A stretch of DNA of 37,867 bases from Clostridiales bacterium (GTDB lineage Bacteria; Bacillota; Clostridia; Lachnospirales; Lachnospiraceae), in the NCBI GenBank assembly GCA_020859995.1, contig JAJBVE010000180.1, positions 1-37,867 on the forward strand, read 5' to 3'. This document shows, in pieces, positions 14,037-25,300 of the stretch. The number at the start of each line of letters is the position of its first letter. The first letter of the stretch is position 1. The notes beneath the pieces are model-generated. The model had not been told where the DNA came from. It saw only the letters and a list, made by a program, of their open reading frames with translations, and made no database searches. The position numbers and the translations under genes were made by a program.

Positions 14037-14918
14037 TCACAGTTCCCCTCCTGAATTTTCTGCCCGTAACTCATGCAACCGTCTCTCAGATTCCTTCTGT
14101 CCCAGTTCGGCAGCCCTTTCATAGTAATACATGGCTTTCTGTATATCCACTTCTCCCAATTCTCCGGTATCACAAAGCACTGCAATATTCTGATAAGCTT
14201 CTGGAACACTCTTTACACTGGCTTTTAAATAATACTCATAAGCCATTTGTGTATTCTTAGGAACTCCAAGGCCTCGTCCATACATCACTCCTATTTGATG
14301 GATACAAAAGGGATCCCCCTCATTTTCTCCAAATCTGTAATATTTCATAGCCCGTTCAAAATCCGGTTCTATTCCTACGCCTTCCTGACAGCATATTCCG
14401 GCATAAAAATAAGCTTCTGTATTTCCGGCATCTGCAGCTCTTAAGTACCATAAAAAGCTTATTTCTGCATTCGGTTCCAGACCAAATTCACCTATTTCAT
14501 AAATCATCCCCACTCGGTACATTGCATCAGAACATCCAAGCTCTGCTGAATCTTCAAACCACTTCACGGCCATGGATGGTTCTGCTTCTTCATTGCCCTC
14601 ATCAATCAGGTTTTCCAGGATACACGCATATTTATATATCTCATCTGCATCTTTTCCAGCTAAAGCTCGTTCATATTTTCGAATAAGGCTGTTTTTTCCC
14701 TTATTTAATTTCCAACATCTGACGAAAGGCTTTTTCAACTTGTCTCTCAACAAGTATAATAAACCACTTATTTCATGCTTAGTATCCAACATTTGCTCAC
14801 ATTTCTCCCCGGGCTCCACAGTTATTTTTATCTGCGTCCCAACCAATTTGGGATGTTTTTTACTATAAGATTTCTTTAAAACCTTCCTGATGGAATTCAA
14901 GGACTCATTTAAGACCAA
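14037..14918 (-). CDS. Sel1-repeat protein (293 aa)
   Basis: Residues about 85-285 consist of four to five Sel1-like repeats of about 36 residues (AVKWFEDSAELGCSDAMYRV, SFLWYLRAADAGNTEAYFYA, AMKYYRFGENEGDPFCIHQI, AYEYYLKASVKSVPEAYQNI, AMYYYERAAELGQKESERRL). Sel1 repeats form right-handed superhelices that bind partner proteins. The N terminus (1-80) is basic and unfamiliar. The frame begins with TTG immediately after the stop of the upstream gene, with a weak ribosome site, so translation may be coupled to the 95-residue protein. It is the last recognisable gene of the large minus-strand operon. Confidence 0.75.
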   Translation of the reverse strand: MVLNESLNSIRKVLKKSYSKKHPKLVGTQIKITVEPGEKCEQMLDTKHEISGLLYLLRDKLKKPFVRCWKLNKGKNSLIRKYERALAGKDADEIYKYACILENLIDEGNEEAEPSMAVKWFEDSAELGCSDAMYRVGMIYEIGEFGLEPNAEISFLWYLRAADAGNTEAYFYAGICCQEGVGIEPDFERAMKYYRFGENEGDPFCIHQIGVMYGRGLGVPKNTQMAYEYYLKASVKSVPEAYQNIAVLCDTGELGEVDIQKAMYYYERAAELGQKESERRLHELRAENSGGEL

Positions 14919-15206
14919 CTATGATTTCATCTTCTTCTCCAGCTTTCGAATAAGAGAAATTGCTTCATTTTCTGATATTTCCTGCATTTCGGCCATCACA
15001 GAATAATTTCCAAAACGATATGGGGAATCTTCCGGCTCCAATGGATCAAATCCTACTTTATGATCCATGATCCTGTTTTCTGTGTCAGGCTCCCATTTCC
15101 CATTTTGATAAAGATAGTATCTCCCCGCTTCTTCTTTCCCCAGACAATAATCTTCAATCAAGTAGTACGCTGTCCCAGATAAAGTTTTTTTCTCATCCAT
15201 TTCCAT
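14919..15206 (-). CDS. Hypothetical protein (95 aa)
   Basis: A small acidic soluble protein with many aromatics (GTAYYLIEDYCLGKEEAGRY, YLYQNGKWEPD) and a C-terminal helix (NEAISLIRKLEKKMKS). A ribosome site AGGGTGAGG precedes the ATG at 15206. Its stop codon TAG abuts the TTG start of the Sel1 gene, so the two are coupled and could act as partners. It lies 57 bases downstream of the GmrSD-like gene. The family is not recognised. Confidence 0.65.
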   Translation of the reverse strand: MEMDEKKTLSGTAYYLIEDYCLGKEEAGRYYLYQNGKWEPDTENRIMDHKVGFDPLEPEDSPYRFGNYSVMAEMQEISENEAISLIRKLEKKMKS

Positions 15207-15263
15207 TACCTCACCCTGCTACAAAGCACCATTGTTCTTTTCAACATCATGTCAGACATTATT

Positions 15264-17174
15264 CTATCGCAAAAACGCGTTCCGAATGTATGCTTGAAGT
15301 TCATCAACACTGGTGTAGTACCGGTATCCATACTTACTAACTACAGCCTGCGTCTCGGCAGTCTCGTTCAATAAAAGCGCCAAAGGCTCACTTAATCCCT
15401 GTTGAATTCCATGGGGCCAGGCCAAATCAATAATAGCAGCAGTCTTACCCGATTCATCTAATAATTCGTGGTTTATCGTTCCTTCATTAAGGCCATGATC
15501 AAGCATCCAGGCAGACATACTTTCAATTTCTTCTTCCTCAGGGGTTTCTTCGTGATATTGTTTACCCGAATAATCCTGAAGTTCTACATCAGCAATTTGA
15601 CCTTGATACAGAGAATCTAAAAGGTTGTTTGCTGCCTTGGCCAACAAAATTCTACGTTTTTCCAAAAATTTTTCGTAATTCTCAATCTTCCAAAGTTCTG
15701 GATCCGAAGGAATCCAATGTGTCTCCATAGCACCGGGGCATTTCTCCTTGTATTCCGGTATGTATTCCTCCGGTTTTCTGTTGGAAATTGCAAGGTTCGT
15801 TTCTTTTGTTAAAAATGCATAGTTAGCCAAAGCATTTACAATAGGTTTACTCTTTCCTGCTTTATACAAGAGATCTTTCGGAAATATATGATGTACTTCC
15901 AATGACGAATTTTTCCCCAGCAAGTTATTGCTAAGTTCTATATTTGTTCCCCAATCGCGAGAATGGCTTGTCCGCGTAAGTAAGTAAAGCAGAGGATAAA
16001 AACGTGCCCCTGTGCTCCATCCCCAAAAATCTTCCGGACGAATTGTCAGATCCCCACGTGTCTGCTTGATTTGTCGTAATAATCCATCAATACCATCGCC
16101 CCGGTTAATTGTATTTAAATCTTGTGCCAACGCGCTCTCTGTTGATGACGCATAGCGCCCCCATAAAAAGGAGTGAACATACCAATATAATAGTTGATCC
16201 CACTCAGTACTCGATGCGATTTTTCCATTGTTGTATCTTAAATACCCAATCATCGTGACGATACCAAAGACACCACCAAGTACTCTGGCATGATCAAGAC
16301 CAAGGCGCGTGCCGATATGATCCAGGCATGTTCCGATCATCTTATCTGTTTCAGGCAAAGCTTTTTTTATATCATCAGATGAGATTTGACTTAACGCATT
16401 AAAATAAGGTTGCCCTGTCAAGTATACTGTAATACAGCGCAGCAACCAATCCATAGAAAATTCATATCCAGCCGTATGATACTTTTCCAAAATTAATTTC
16501 ATCTCATCTCGTGCCTCAGGCCATTCTCCGCAGATTTTGGCCAGTGCAAGATCACCTTTGCTCAGTTTTGTTCCACCACTATTCACATTATTAAATATCT
16601 CAACAACAACATCTATAGTTTTATCAGGTCCGGACACGGTTTGAACATGAATATCTAATGATTTTATCGCATCAAGCTTGTTCAAAGCAGCTATATGAGA
16701 AAGCCAGAAGTTAACATTATCCGGGTTATCCTGCAACTTTTTCTGTAAAAATTTAGATGCCCCCTGCTGCATTAATTCCGTGACACTAATCCATGCGATG
16801 TCGTTTTTCATCTTTGCAGCCAAATAAAATTCAAACACTTCCTCTATAACATTAAAATACAACCCTGTAAAAGCATTGGAATTCCCATCAAAGAACTTTG
16901 GCGGAACACCCCGAATAACTCCATATAAAGAAGTCATTCGTTGTTGACCATCAAGAATAAGATTTACATTTCCGGGCGTCAACGGTCCTTCCCCACGCGA
17001 AAGATCCGGATTTGTTGCAGTATTCCATACCAATAGTTCTCCAACTGGATATCCTCTGTAAAGAGAAGATAATAATTTCTTTACCTGATCTCTGTTCCAT
17101 ACGTACCCACGCTGGAATACCGGCATTGCATAGCTGCCAAGATCAATTTGGCTGAGTATCGTATTTATTTCCAT
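15264..17174 (-). CDS. DUF262/HNH nuclease, GmrSD-like (modification-dependent restriction)
   Basis: A 636-residue protein joining the two halves of GmrSD-type enzymes. The N-terminal DUF262 domain has SYAMPVFQRGYVWNRDQVKK, YRGYPVGELLVW and the nucleotide-binding signature DGQQR at 75-79. The C-terminal DUF1524-like HNH nuclease shows EVHHIFPKDLL (about 426-436), then NYAFLTKETNLAISNRKPEE. GmrSD enzymes use NTP to cut glucosylated or otherwise modified phage DNA. The gene begins 23 bases after the RelE-UvrD helicase stop, so it belongs to the large operon. Here it would add an attack on modified phage genomes, complementing a methylation-based system. Family confidence is high; substrate choice is inference. 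Confidence 0.87.
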   Translation of the reverse strand: MEINTILSQIDLGSYAMPVFQRGYVWNRDQVKKLLSSLYRGYPVGELLVWNTATNPDLSRGEGPLTPGNVNLILDGQQRMTSLYGVIRGVPPKFFDGNSNAFTGLYFNVIEEVFEFYLAAKMKNDIAWISVTELMQQGASKFLQKKLQDNPDNVNFWLSHIAALNKLDAIKSLDIHVQTVSGPDKTIDVVVEIFNNVNSGGTKLSKGDLALAKICGEWPEARDEMKLILEKYHTAGYEFSMDWLLRCITVYLTGQPYFNALSQISSDDIKKALPETDKMIGTCLDHIGTRLGLDHARVLGGVFGIVTMIGYLRYNNGKIASSTEWDQLLYWYVHSFLWGRYASSTESALAQDLNTINRGDGIDGLLRQIKQTRGDLTIRPEDFWGWSTGARFYPLLYLLTRTSHSRDWGTNIELSNNLLGKNSSLEVHHIFPKDLLYKAGKSKPIVNALANYAFLTKETNLAISNRKPEEYIPEYKEKCPGAMETHWIPSDPELWKIENYEKFLEKRRILLAKAANNLLDSLYQGQIADVELQDYSGKQYHEETPEEEEIESMSAWMLDHGLNEGTINHELLDESGKTAAIIDLAWPHGIQQGLSEPLALLLNETAETQAVVSKYGYRYYTSVDELQAYIRNAFLR

Positions 17175-17197
17175 GGCACTATATCCCTTCTTATTCT

Positions 17198-19303
17198 TTA
17201 CTTCAAAAACTCAGATTTTCTTCCATAGCTTGTAATATATACGCCTTTTTGAGCCCTGGTCATGGCAACATAAAGCAGGCATTTTTCCGATACCAAAGAC
17301 TCTGCCTCAGACACAGCATCTGTCTTATTTACTGCTGATGACAGGGGAATGATTCGATTATTTACCGCAGCAATAAAGACATATTTAAATTCCAGACCCT
17401 TTACGCGGTGCATGGTTGCAACTCTCAGACCCTCGAAACTTCTGTCATCAACTTTATTGCGTTTAATGGCATAGGAGCGGACACCTGCCTTTGTAAACTG
17501 TGCAATATAGTCGTCCACCAGCTTCTTTGTTCTGGCTACAATGCAGATATCCGTCAATGCCACTCCACTGCCCTTCAGCCTGTCCACCTCGGCTGCAATA
17601 AACTCAAATTCTTCTCGTGCATCCGAAAATTCTTTGATAACAGGTTTTTCTCCATGCGTCAGTGACTGACATTTGTCTCCCGGATCAAACCCTTCATCCA
17701 GGTCATCAAAGGAGATTCCGTTCAGCAATGCGAAGGCATGGGTTCGTATTTCTTCTGTAGTACGGTAATTGATCTTTAGTATGCTGCTTCGGCCGCGAAC
17801 ATTAATTCCGCACTTTGACAGAGTCGGATGGTTTCGATAAATCCGCTGATGTGAATCGCCGACGATAAAAAGATCATTTTCATGCTCTTCACCAGCAAGT
17901 GCTCGCAGAAGTTTATATGCGTTATCACTAAAATCCTGTCCTTCATCCACGATGATATGAGCATACTTCGGCCGGCGAGCCATTGTCCCCAAAAGTTTTG
18001 AGCACTCATACATAGCGGTATTGATATCCCGAATCTGGTTTTCCTTCATGAGATTATGATAATTTTCAAATACTTTCCAGACAAGAATTCTCTTCTTTCG
18101 ATCCAGTCTGGTACCCCGGCCATTCCTCGTCGCCCTGACATATTTTTCCAATGTCAGCATTTCCTGCGGAATCACAATCCGATTCCATTCTTCTTTGTAA
18201 AACCCTTCATCATAGGGCAGATCTATATTGGCCGCCAAAACAGCTTTTTCCCATAAAGGGTCTATTTCTTCATCATATCCAATCTGAGCAGAAAAATTTG
18301 CTTCCCGAAGAAACTGGCTGACCCAGGCATCCAGATGAATCACTTCAATCCTGCGAAGCTCCTCTGTGGAACAGATCTTCTTCAGATTTTCCCGGATATC
18401 TGCGGCCAGATTGGCTGTGAAAGTTGTAAAGAGAATTCGCTCCCGATCCTGCAAGGATGCCGCCAGTTGCTTTGCACGATGCATAGCTACCACAGTCTTT
18501 CCGGTTCCGGCACTTCCCAACACTCTGGCTGAACCGGAATAGTTCTTTTTCACGATTTTCCGCTGGGTCGGATGAAGGAAAACCCTCCACTTTTCCAAAG
18601 GTTCCGCCATGATACGGCGCAGTTCATCTTCTCCTTCAACAACGACAAAAGATTTGAGTGTGCTCGGGGTATCCAGAGCCGTTCCCAAGTCATCGCCCGC
18701 AGCTTCAGCCATTTCTTCCGCAGCCATTTCCAGTACTTCGTTGACTTCAAAGCCTTCTACAATCCAGGAAAGATATTCATAGGCATCGTGAGGAATCGAA
18801 CCTTCCGCAGCATAAAACTCAGATTTCTCCGTCATTCCCCGTACATATTTCAGCTGAACCTCGGGCAGCCCCAATTTCAGAAGTTCTTCGTCACTTACTT
18901 TTATAAACAGAGACAGCTTTACACTTTCCTCTGCGTCATCTACTGTTTTTTCATCAATGGTCTGCACATCATATATCTGAATCGCACCGGTCTTAGGATT
19001 CACTTCACAGCGTTTCCTGGCTGCCCAGGCATATGCTTCATCATGGTGATCGACCCACAGCAGCAGATATACACCGGATTCCTGCTGCCGGACTACGATT
19101 GCCCGGTAAGTATCATCGATACGGGCAGAATAAATCTTCTTGTCGATTCCCTGGCTGAGTTTCTCGTAATGGAGTCCCGGCGATGCAGGGTCGTTCCTGA
19201 ACTTATTTAGGAACTCAGTAACCCTGCCCTGAACATTTCTCGGAAGCCTGGCAAAGGCTGTCAGAAAATCCGATGAAATTGCCACTTTTGTCGTTTCCGT
19301 CAT
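17198..19303 (-). CDS. RelE-like domain fused to a UvrD/Rep-type helicase
   Basis: A 701-residue fusion. Residues 1-100 resemble the RelE/ParE toxin fold (SSDFLTAFARLPRNVQGRVT, GLHYEKLSQG, KIYSARIDDTYRAIV). Residues about 225-700 are a superfamily 1 helicase: Walker A GSAGTGKT (263-270), DEGQD box (453-457), TMHRVKGLEF, and YVAMTRAQ. It starts with ATG overlapping the previous stop (ATGA), so it is translationally coupled to the giant helicase gene. This arrangement, a RelE-like domain on a UvrD-type helicase, recurs in defence contexts. Whether the RelE-like part has RNase activity is not visible: the usual catalytic set is not obvious. Confidence 0.85.
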   Translation of the reverse strand: MTETTKVAISSDFLTAFARLPRNVQGRVTEFLNKFRNDPASPGLHYEKLSQGIDKKIYSARIDDTYRAIVVRQQESGVYLLLWVDHHDEAYAWAARKRCEVNPKTGAIQIYDVQTIDEKTVDDAEESVKLSLFIKVSDEELLKLGLPEVQLKYVRGMTEKSEFYAAEGSIPHDAYEYLSWIVEGFEVNEVLEMAAEEMAEAAGDDLGTALDTPSTLKSFVVVEGEDELRRIMAEPLEKWRVFLHPTQRKIVKKNYSGSARVLGSAGTGKTVVAMHRAKQLAASLQDRERILFTTFTANLAADIRENLKKICSTEELRRIEVIHLDAWVSQFLREANFSAQIGYDEEIDPLWEKAVLAANIDLPYDEGFYKEEWNRIVIPQEMLTLEKYVRATRNGRGTRLDRKKRILVWKVFENYHNLMKENQIRDINTAMYECSKLLGTMARRPKYAHIIVDEGQDFSDNAYKLLRALAGEEHENDLFIVGDSHQRIYRNHPTLSKCGINVRGRSSILKINYRTTEEIRTHAFALLNGISFDDLDEGFDPGDKCQSLTHGEKPVIKEFSDAREEFEFIAAEVDRLKGSGVALTDICIVARTKKLVDDYIAQFTKAGVRSYAIKRNKVDDRSFEGLRVATMHRVKGLEFKYVFIAAVNNRIIPLSSAVNKTDAVSEAESLVSEKCLLYVAMTRAQKGVYITSYGRKSEFLK

Positions 19304-22300
19304 GCTTCTTCACCCCCAAACAGCAATGATGCATCTGCTGCATCCAATACATTGATAATTTTCCAGCCGCGTTTTTCCAGTTTTTCTCTATCATTCATCT
19401 GTTCTGCGGTCAGGAACGCAATCTGTTTCTCCGGCCAAACGATTTCCGCAGTAGCAATGACTTCTCCGTCATCACCCTCAATCTCATAACCGATATCATC
19501 CTCACATGGTATCGGTATTCCGGATTCTTTTGCCAGCTGAACAAACGCTATGGCTTCATCATCGAACAGCAGGTCTTTAATTGCATCCCATCCGCTGGCA
19601 TCTTCATCCGAAATCGACTGTACATTTGTGGAAGGCACCGGAAGAGTGAGATAATCCATTCGTGCCAGGCCACTGGAAGAAACTGCGATAAACTGATCCA
19701 GGAACTGCATCATATTATGGAAAAGCCACATGCCATTCCATTCCTGTTCATATTTATCTGTCCTCTTCTCTTTTTCGTCATTTAAAACAGCACACACAGT
19801 TACCGAACCATTTTTTATCTCCTTTGCGATAATCCCTGCGTGAATCCCAAGATGAACATTCACACTTCTCGGAATCCAGCTGCCAAAAGCTGTTTCGGAG
19901 AACACAAAATCAACATCCGTGAAATGCACTTGATCATTGACTGCATCCACAATCGTTTTCCAGCTATTGAACGCCAGATTATTTCGGAGCAGCTTTGGTT
20001 CCAATAATGATCGCGAATAAGCAAGTGCCTGTCCTTTAAATACAGCTTCACTATCCGGCATCTGCAGGTACGAAAAAAGCAAATCAAAAGAGGTCATTTT
20101 AGATGGCTGAATACTGTCAACACCAAGAGATTTGACCGTGTTCTGGTACATCATCTGGCCGGAAGGCATTTTCGCGGCTTCTAATGTAGGCGTGTAATAA
20201 TCTCCCTGCGGTGCAAAAACATTCTGGACATCTTTAAAGCTCAATGACCATACGCGGAATCTGCCACTCCTTCGGATTGCTTCCCGCTTTATCGTATCAT
20301 CCGCTACAATATCTTTGTGGTAGAGGAACCCATCAGTAAACACGGCAACCGGCAAATGTTTTTCATCGGATACAGGCCAAAATACAAAATCCGGTTTACA
20401 TGGCACCGCCACACCTTCTGAAGGCCCAAGGAGTACCTGAGGTTCAATCTCCCAGTTGATTCCCTCCATCTTCACATAGTAACTATGTTTTCCGTTTCGA
20501 ATGGCATCGCTGACATTGGCAGTTCCCACCTTTGTCCTGACTGCCTCCATAAAGCGCTGTTCCAGCTCGCTGTCAAACAAAGGGTTCACCTTAATATCGT
20601 TGATTCTATTAATTTTCTTCAGATTATCCTTGCCGGATAAAATGGATTTCAGAATCCGTATCGCCGTAGACCGGGAAATATTTCCGATCTGCTGGCTCTG
20701 GCGATATGCATACAGGCAATGGTAGCAGCCATCTTTCTGTGGATCATCCTTGCAGCTGCATTGTTCCATGACAGCCAGTGCTTTCTCAAAGATATCAATC
20801 AACGCATCTTTCTCATTCATCAGCTGTTTCAGATAGCCGGTTCCGCCAGGCACCGAATCGTAGATAACGAGGTACTGTTTCCTGTAATCTGCATCCGCAA
20901 CCGGCACTTCACTTACCGTTGCCCGCAGGTGATCTACGTTGCCGAAATACTCCTTCATGCCCAGCATAAATGCCGCTACAAAAGATTCCATGCGCACGGA
21001 TGAGGAATCCATGGTTGTAGCCGGTACCAGCAGGCGAAGAATTTCCGTTGTGAATTCACGATACAGGAACAAACATTCTTCGTAGGCATCTGTCTGCATC
21101 AATGAAGTCATTTTGCGTGTCTTACACGCGTATGTATGGTTTGGTTTGCCTCTTTCCGGCTGGATTTTTCCACAATATTTGCATATTTTAAAACCTTTGC
21201 GGACATCTTCTACTCCGGAGACCGTCATTTTTTCACCGGTCATATCACTCTCGCCAAAGTTGATTTCCCGCAGCGTCGCCTTTCGCACGAACTCGTAACC
21301 AAATGGAAAATCCTCATTGTTCATTTCATAGGCGCTTGAGATATCATGGTCTTCATCTACATCCACCAACAGCTGCTTACAATAAAAGACATTGGAACGA
21401 TCGTCGCTCTCGTCGCTGATCAGGCTCTTAGTGTAATCCATATTGGAATATACCATCTGTACCTTCAGCATGTTTCTGACCTGGCCGGAATCCGACCAGC
21501 CAGGACTTCCACACCGTGGACAAGCTGCCGTGTTCTTTCCGGCCTCCTCAATCTGTGCATGAGAACAGTTCGGGCAGAGGCGCCACTTTGCCGTTTGCGC
21601 CGTAGTCAGGTCAACCTGATCGATCGTCAGCTTTCGTCCATCCACATAGAAATTATTATTAGGAGCAAATTCACTGATCGCAGATGATGCAGATCTGCTG
21701 TACTCATAGACCATTTTCTGATATTTGATCTTTTGAGAAGCCGCAGGTTGTCCTTCCTCTTCTTTTCGGAAGAGAACCGCCCGCAGGATAATTCCGGCCT
21801 CCGGGAAAGCATAATTCGGCAGAAGCCCCTCATCCGACAAAAAGTTAAAGACATTCTTTTTCCCAAGCTCCTGAAGAACGCTCAAAAGGGCAGATTCTTC
21901 CTGTTTCAGTTCTTTAATTTCTTCCTCATAGGAACTATCCTTCGGCTTTGCTTCCAATTCCTTTACCATGGTTTTTAAAGATTCAACACTCTCCCGGAGC
22001 GCATTCTGCTGCTTTTTCAAATCCTCAAAAGCATCCAGAATCTTAATATCCATGGGACTCATCTGGGAACCTTTTCCACGCGCAAAATTCTGCAGTTCCT
22101 GACGGGCATTATCATCCAGATAGGCTGCATACATCTGCATAAAGGAATTCAGCTGCCGCGATAATGTACTCTGCACATAATTCAGAAAATTAAACGGGAA
22201 CATATTATCCGGACGCTTATCCAGATTCTTAAGGATAACGCCAACTCTGTCGGGAATCGCGCCATCCGGAACCCCTTTCTTCACCCAGGAATCCATGCAG

Positions 22301-25300
22301 AACGCTACGAACTGGCGCTCCAGCACAGCAGAAGCCCGCAAAAAAATCCTTGGCGGTGTTACATCGCCTGCAATCATATCCAGAGGATCGGAATAAAAAT
22401 ACAGGTCATGCGGTCTGGCATTTGCAACCGCCAGAGTCAGGGCATTACCGTCCTTGCGGCCGGCACGGCCTGTACGCTGCAAAAACTGGCTCTGACTCGG
22501 AGGCATACTGCACAAAATGACCGTTGACAGGTTACCAATATCAATACCCATTTCCAATGTCGGCGTACAGGAAAGAACATTCGGATCCCAAAGCTTCTGG
22601 GTATCCTTTCCCCGCTTGAAGTCGGTTTCCAGAGCCTCACGATCCGGCCGTTCCAACAGTCCGGTATGCTCCCTTGCATTGATGCGGGATAAATCTCCAT
22701 TCCGGTACAGGCGTCCATAATAGTTCACTTCTGATGTTTCATATTTTTCCAATATGCCTGCGCAGTTTGTACGAGTGCACGGCGCGCCAGCCCAAAGCTC
22801 TGCATTTTCAACCGCTACCGCATATACAGAGCCGCACTCATCACAACGCATCTGAAGCACTTCATTCGTAATAAAAACCCGCTGCTTATTCAATCCATAT
22901 ACCTTATAATCCGGAGAGGATGGAAGTATGGAAATAACCTTCTGTTTTACCCCTTCTTCCAGAATAAATCTGCCAATAGCTCGAAAATTACTCTCTTCCA
23001 CCATAACCTCGCTGCAGCAAGCCTGGATCCAGTCTTCATATTTATCGGCAGCGACCGTATCAAATTCAAAGGACTTTCTGCCACTGCCAAGATATTCAAC
23101 TATGAAACGAGGTGTGTTGCGGCCGCTTTGGCGCCCCGGAAGCCAACGGTTTCTGTCATTGGATAGCATATATCCATTGGCATTATTCATGATATACTCA
23201 TCAAATACCGAATCCTCAAATGCACCGTTTTGACGCATAAGATTCAGATACCCCAGCACCATGCGCTGAAATGAAACCGGGCTCTCAGATGTGAGCACCC
23301 CAAGCTCATTGACAGTACGTTCCTGTACTGCATCCGCAATCGCAGAAATATCTTCGCCGGCAAAAGACAGCACACTGCAGCCAGATTTTTCCAGGGTCCG
23401 GCCAATTTTACCGGTCAAGCCGTATTCCAGCATAATCTCATATTTAATACGCTGCTCGATTTCATAGACCAGCTTCTGTGCACGTATATCTTTTCCAAGC
23501 TCCCGCTTACTCACCATATCTTCATATGCATGCATCCATGTCATATTTGGGGCGATGAAAAAGCTGACAAATTCTTCATCTATCATCTGCTCATGCCAGT
23601 ATTTGATAAATCCATTCTGAAAATCCTCCAGAGATTTGCCTGAGCCGAATTCTTCGCAATACTTCTGAATTGCTGTCCTTAAACCAAACCGCCAGGTCCT
23701 AGAGTTGAAAAAACCTGCTCTATGGGCGGCATCCTGAACGTTGTCAGAAAATGCAAGAGTCTTCTTATCATCATTGAATTTTGAGGCAAACATCTGTGAA
23801 ATGCTTGCACTGATCTCTGTAGCGCTGCGCACACCCATCAAAGAAAGCCCACGTCTGCTTCCACAGCAAGGGCAGATGTACTGCTTATGATCTTTGGAGC
23901 CAGAGGTACGAATCGGATTAGGGATCATCACCTTAATCATCTCTGCTCCGCAACTTACGCAGTTATCTGTACTCTCATCACCGAGTTTTACCTGTAGACA
24001 GTCCGGGCAAAGTTTTCCCGGAATCATTCCACTGATACGCGTCTCATGGTCATGCGGGAAAAGCATTACTACTCTGTCATCTGCCCGGAAGTACATATTA
24101 TAGAAAGCATCCAAATTCAACATCGTAGCATTGCTGCGTTCATTCAGTATCGACACCCAGCCGGTTGCACCGCAGTCACGGCAGTTTACCACTGGCAGAT
24201 ATTGCTTTGCCTGCTGCCTGTTCAGATCATGGGCAATCTCATATCTAATTTCATTCGGATCTACCTTCGCCACCAGACGGCGAAGTTCCCTCATCCAAAG
24301 CTGTACACTCACGTTCAAAAATGGGCGCAGCTTCCCCGCTTTTTCAATACGGGCATGGGATATCAGTGCAAAAAGTGAATTGATCAGCGGTATAGCTCGG
24401 GATTCGTCTTTCAATTCCGGATAGTGGGCAGAAAGCTCCTCTGCTATGGCAGACACCTGATAATACTTTCCGCCAGTCAGGTTGATCACCGCCTGCATAA
24501 AGCTATGATGCATCAGAGCATCAGCAAGAGCAAACCGGCCATCGTCACTCAATACATCCGGTGCAAACTTCGGAAACCACGCATGGACCGCAGCCTGAAG
24601 ATAATTATCCGGTTCATCTTCCGATGACAAGCGATCCAGTTCCGCAATCTGTTCCGGCGAAGGCATGGAAAATTCTGTGATCTCCTGCCCTTCAAAAAAC
24701 TCCGCAGCAGTCAATCTGTCCTCCGTAATAACAGAGTCCATATCAAAGAGTTCTCCAAAAATCTCTGCGGCATATTCCCGGATACTGCTGTTATTATCTT
24801 TGGAACCCATAGTCGCCGATGTGCCAACACAGCACAAATAACCGTCATAAATACCCAATCTCCGCTTCAGGCGGCGCAGCAGGCAGGCAAGGTCTGTGCC
24901 CTGTGCCCCGTCAAAAGTGTGCAATTCATCAACAGCTATGTACTTCAACGTCTCCGAATCATTATCCTGCCAGAGCAAAGCGTCCCTGGGGCGTACCAGC
25001 AGATAGTCCAGCATCTTATAATTAGTCAGCAGAATATCCGGAGGATTATTCAGCATCGTCTCGTGGTCGGTGATGACACCGTGCTCCGACATCATTCTGG
25101 CAGGCGTATGCTCCTGACCGCCTACATACATACCCACATTCACATTTCCCCGCAGTTCATCACTGCCGTAAATCAACTCCACAATACGCCTGGCCTGATC
25201 AGACGCCAGCGCATTCATAGGATAAATAATCAGAGCCTTGATGCCATGCTCTCCCCGGTGCTGATAGCAATATTCCAAGATTGGATAGAGGAAACACTCC

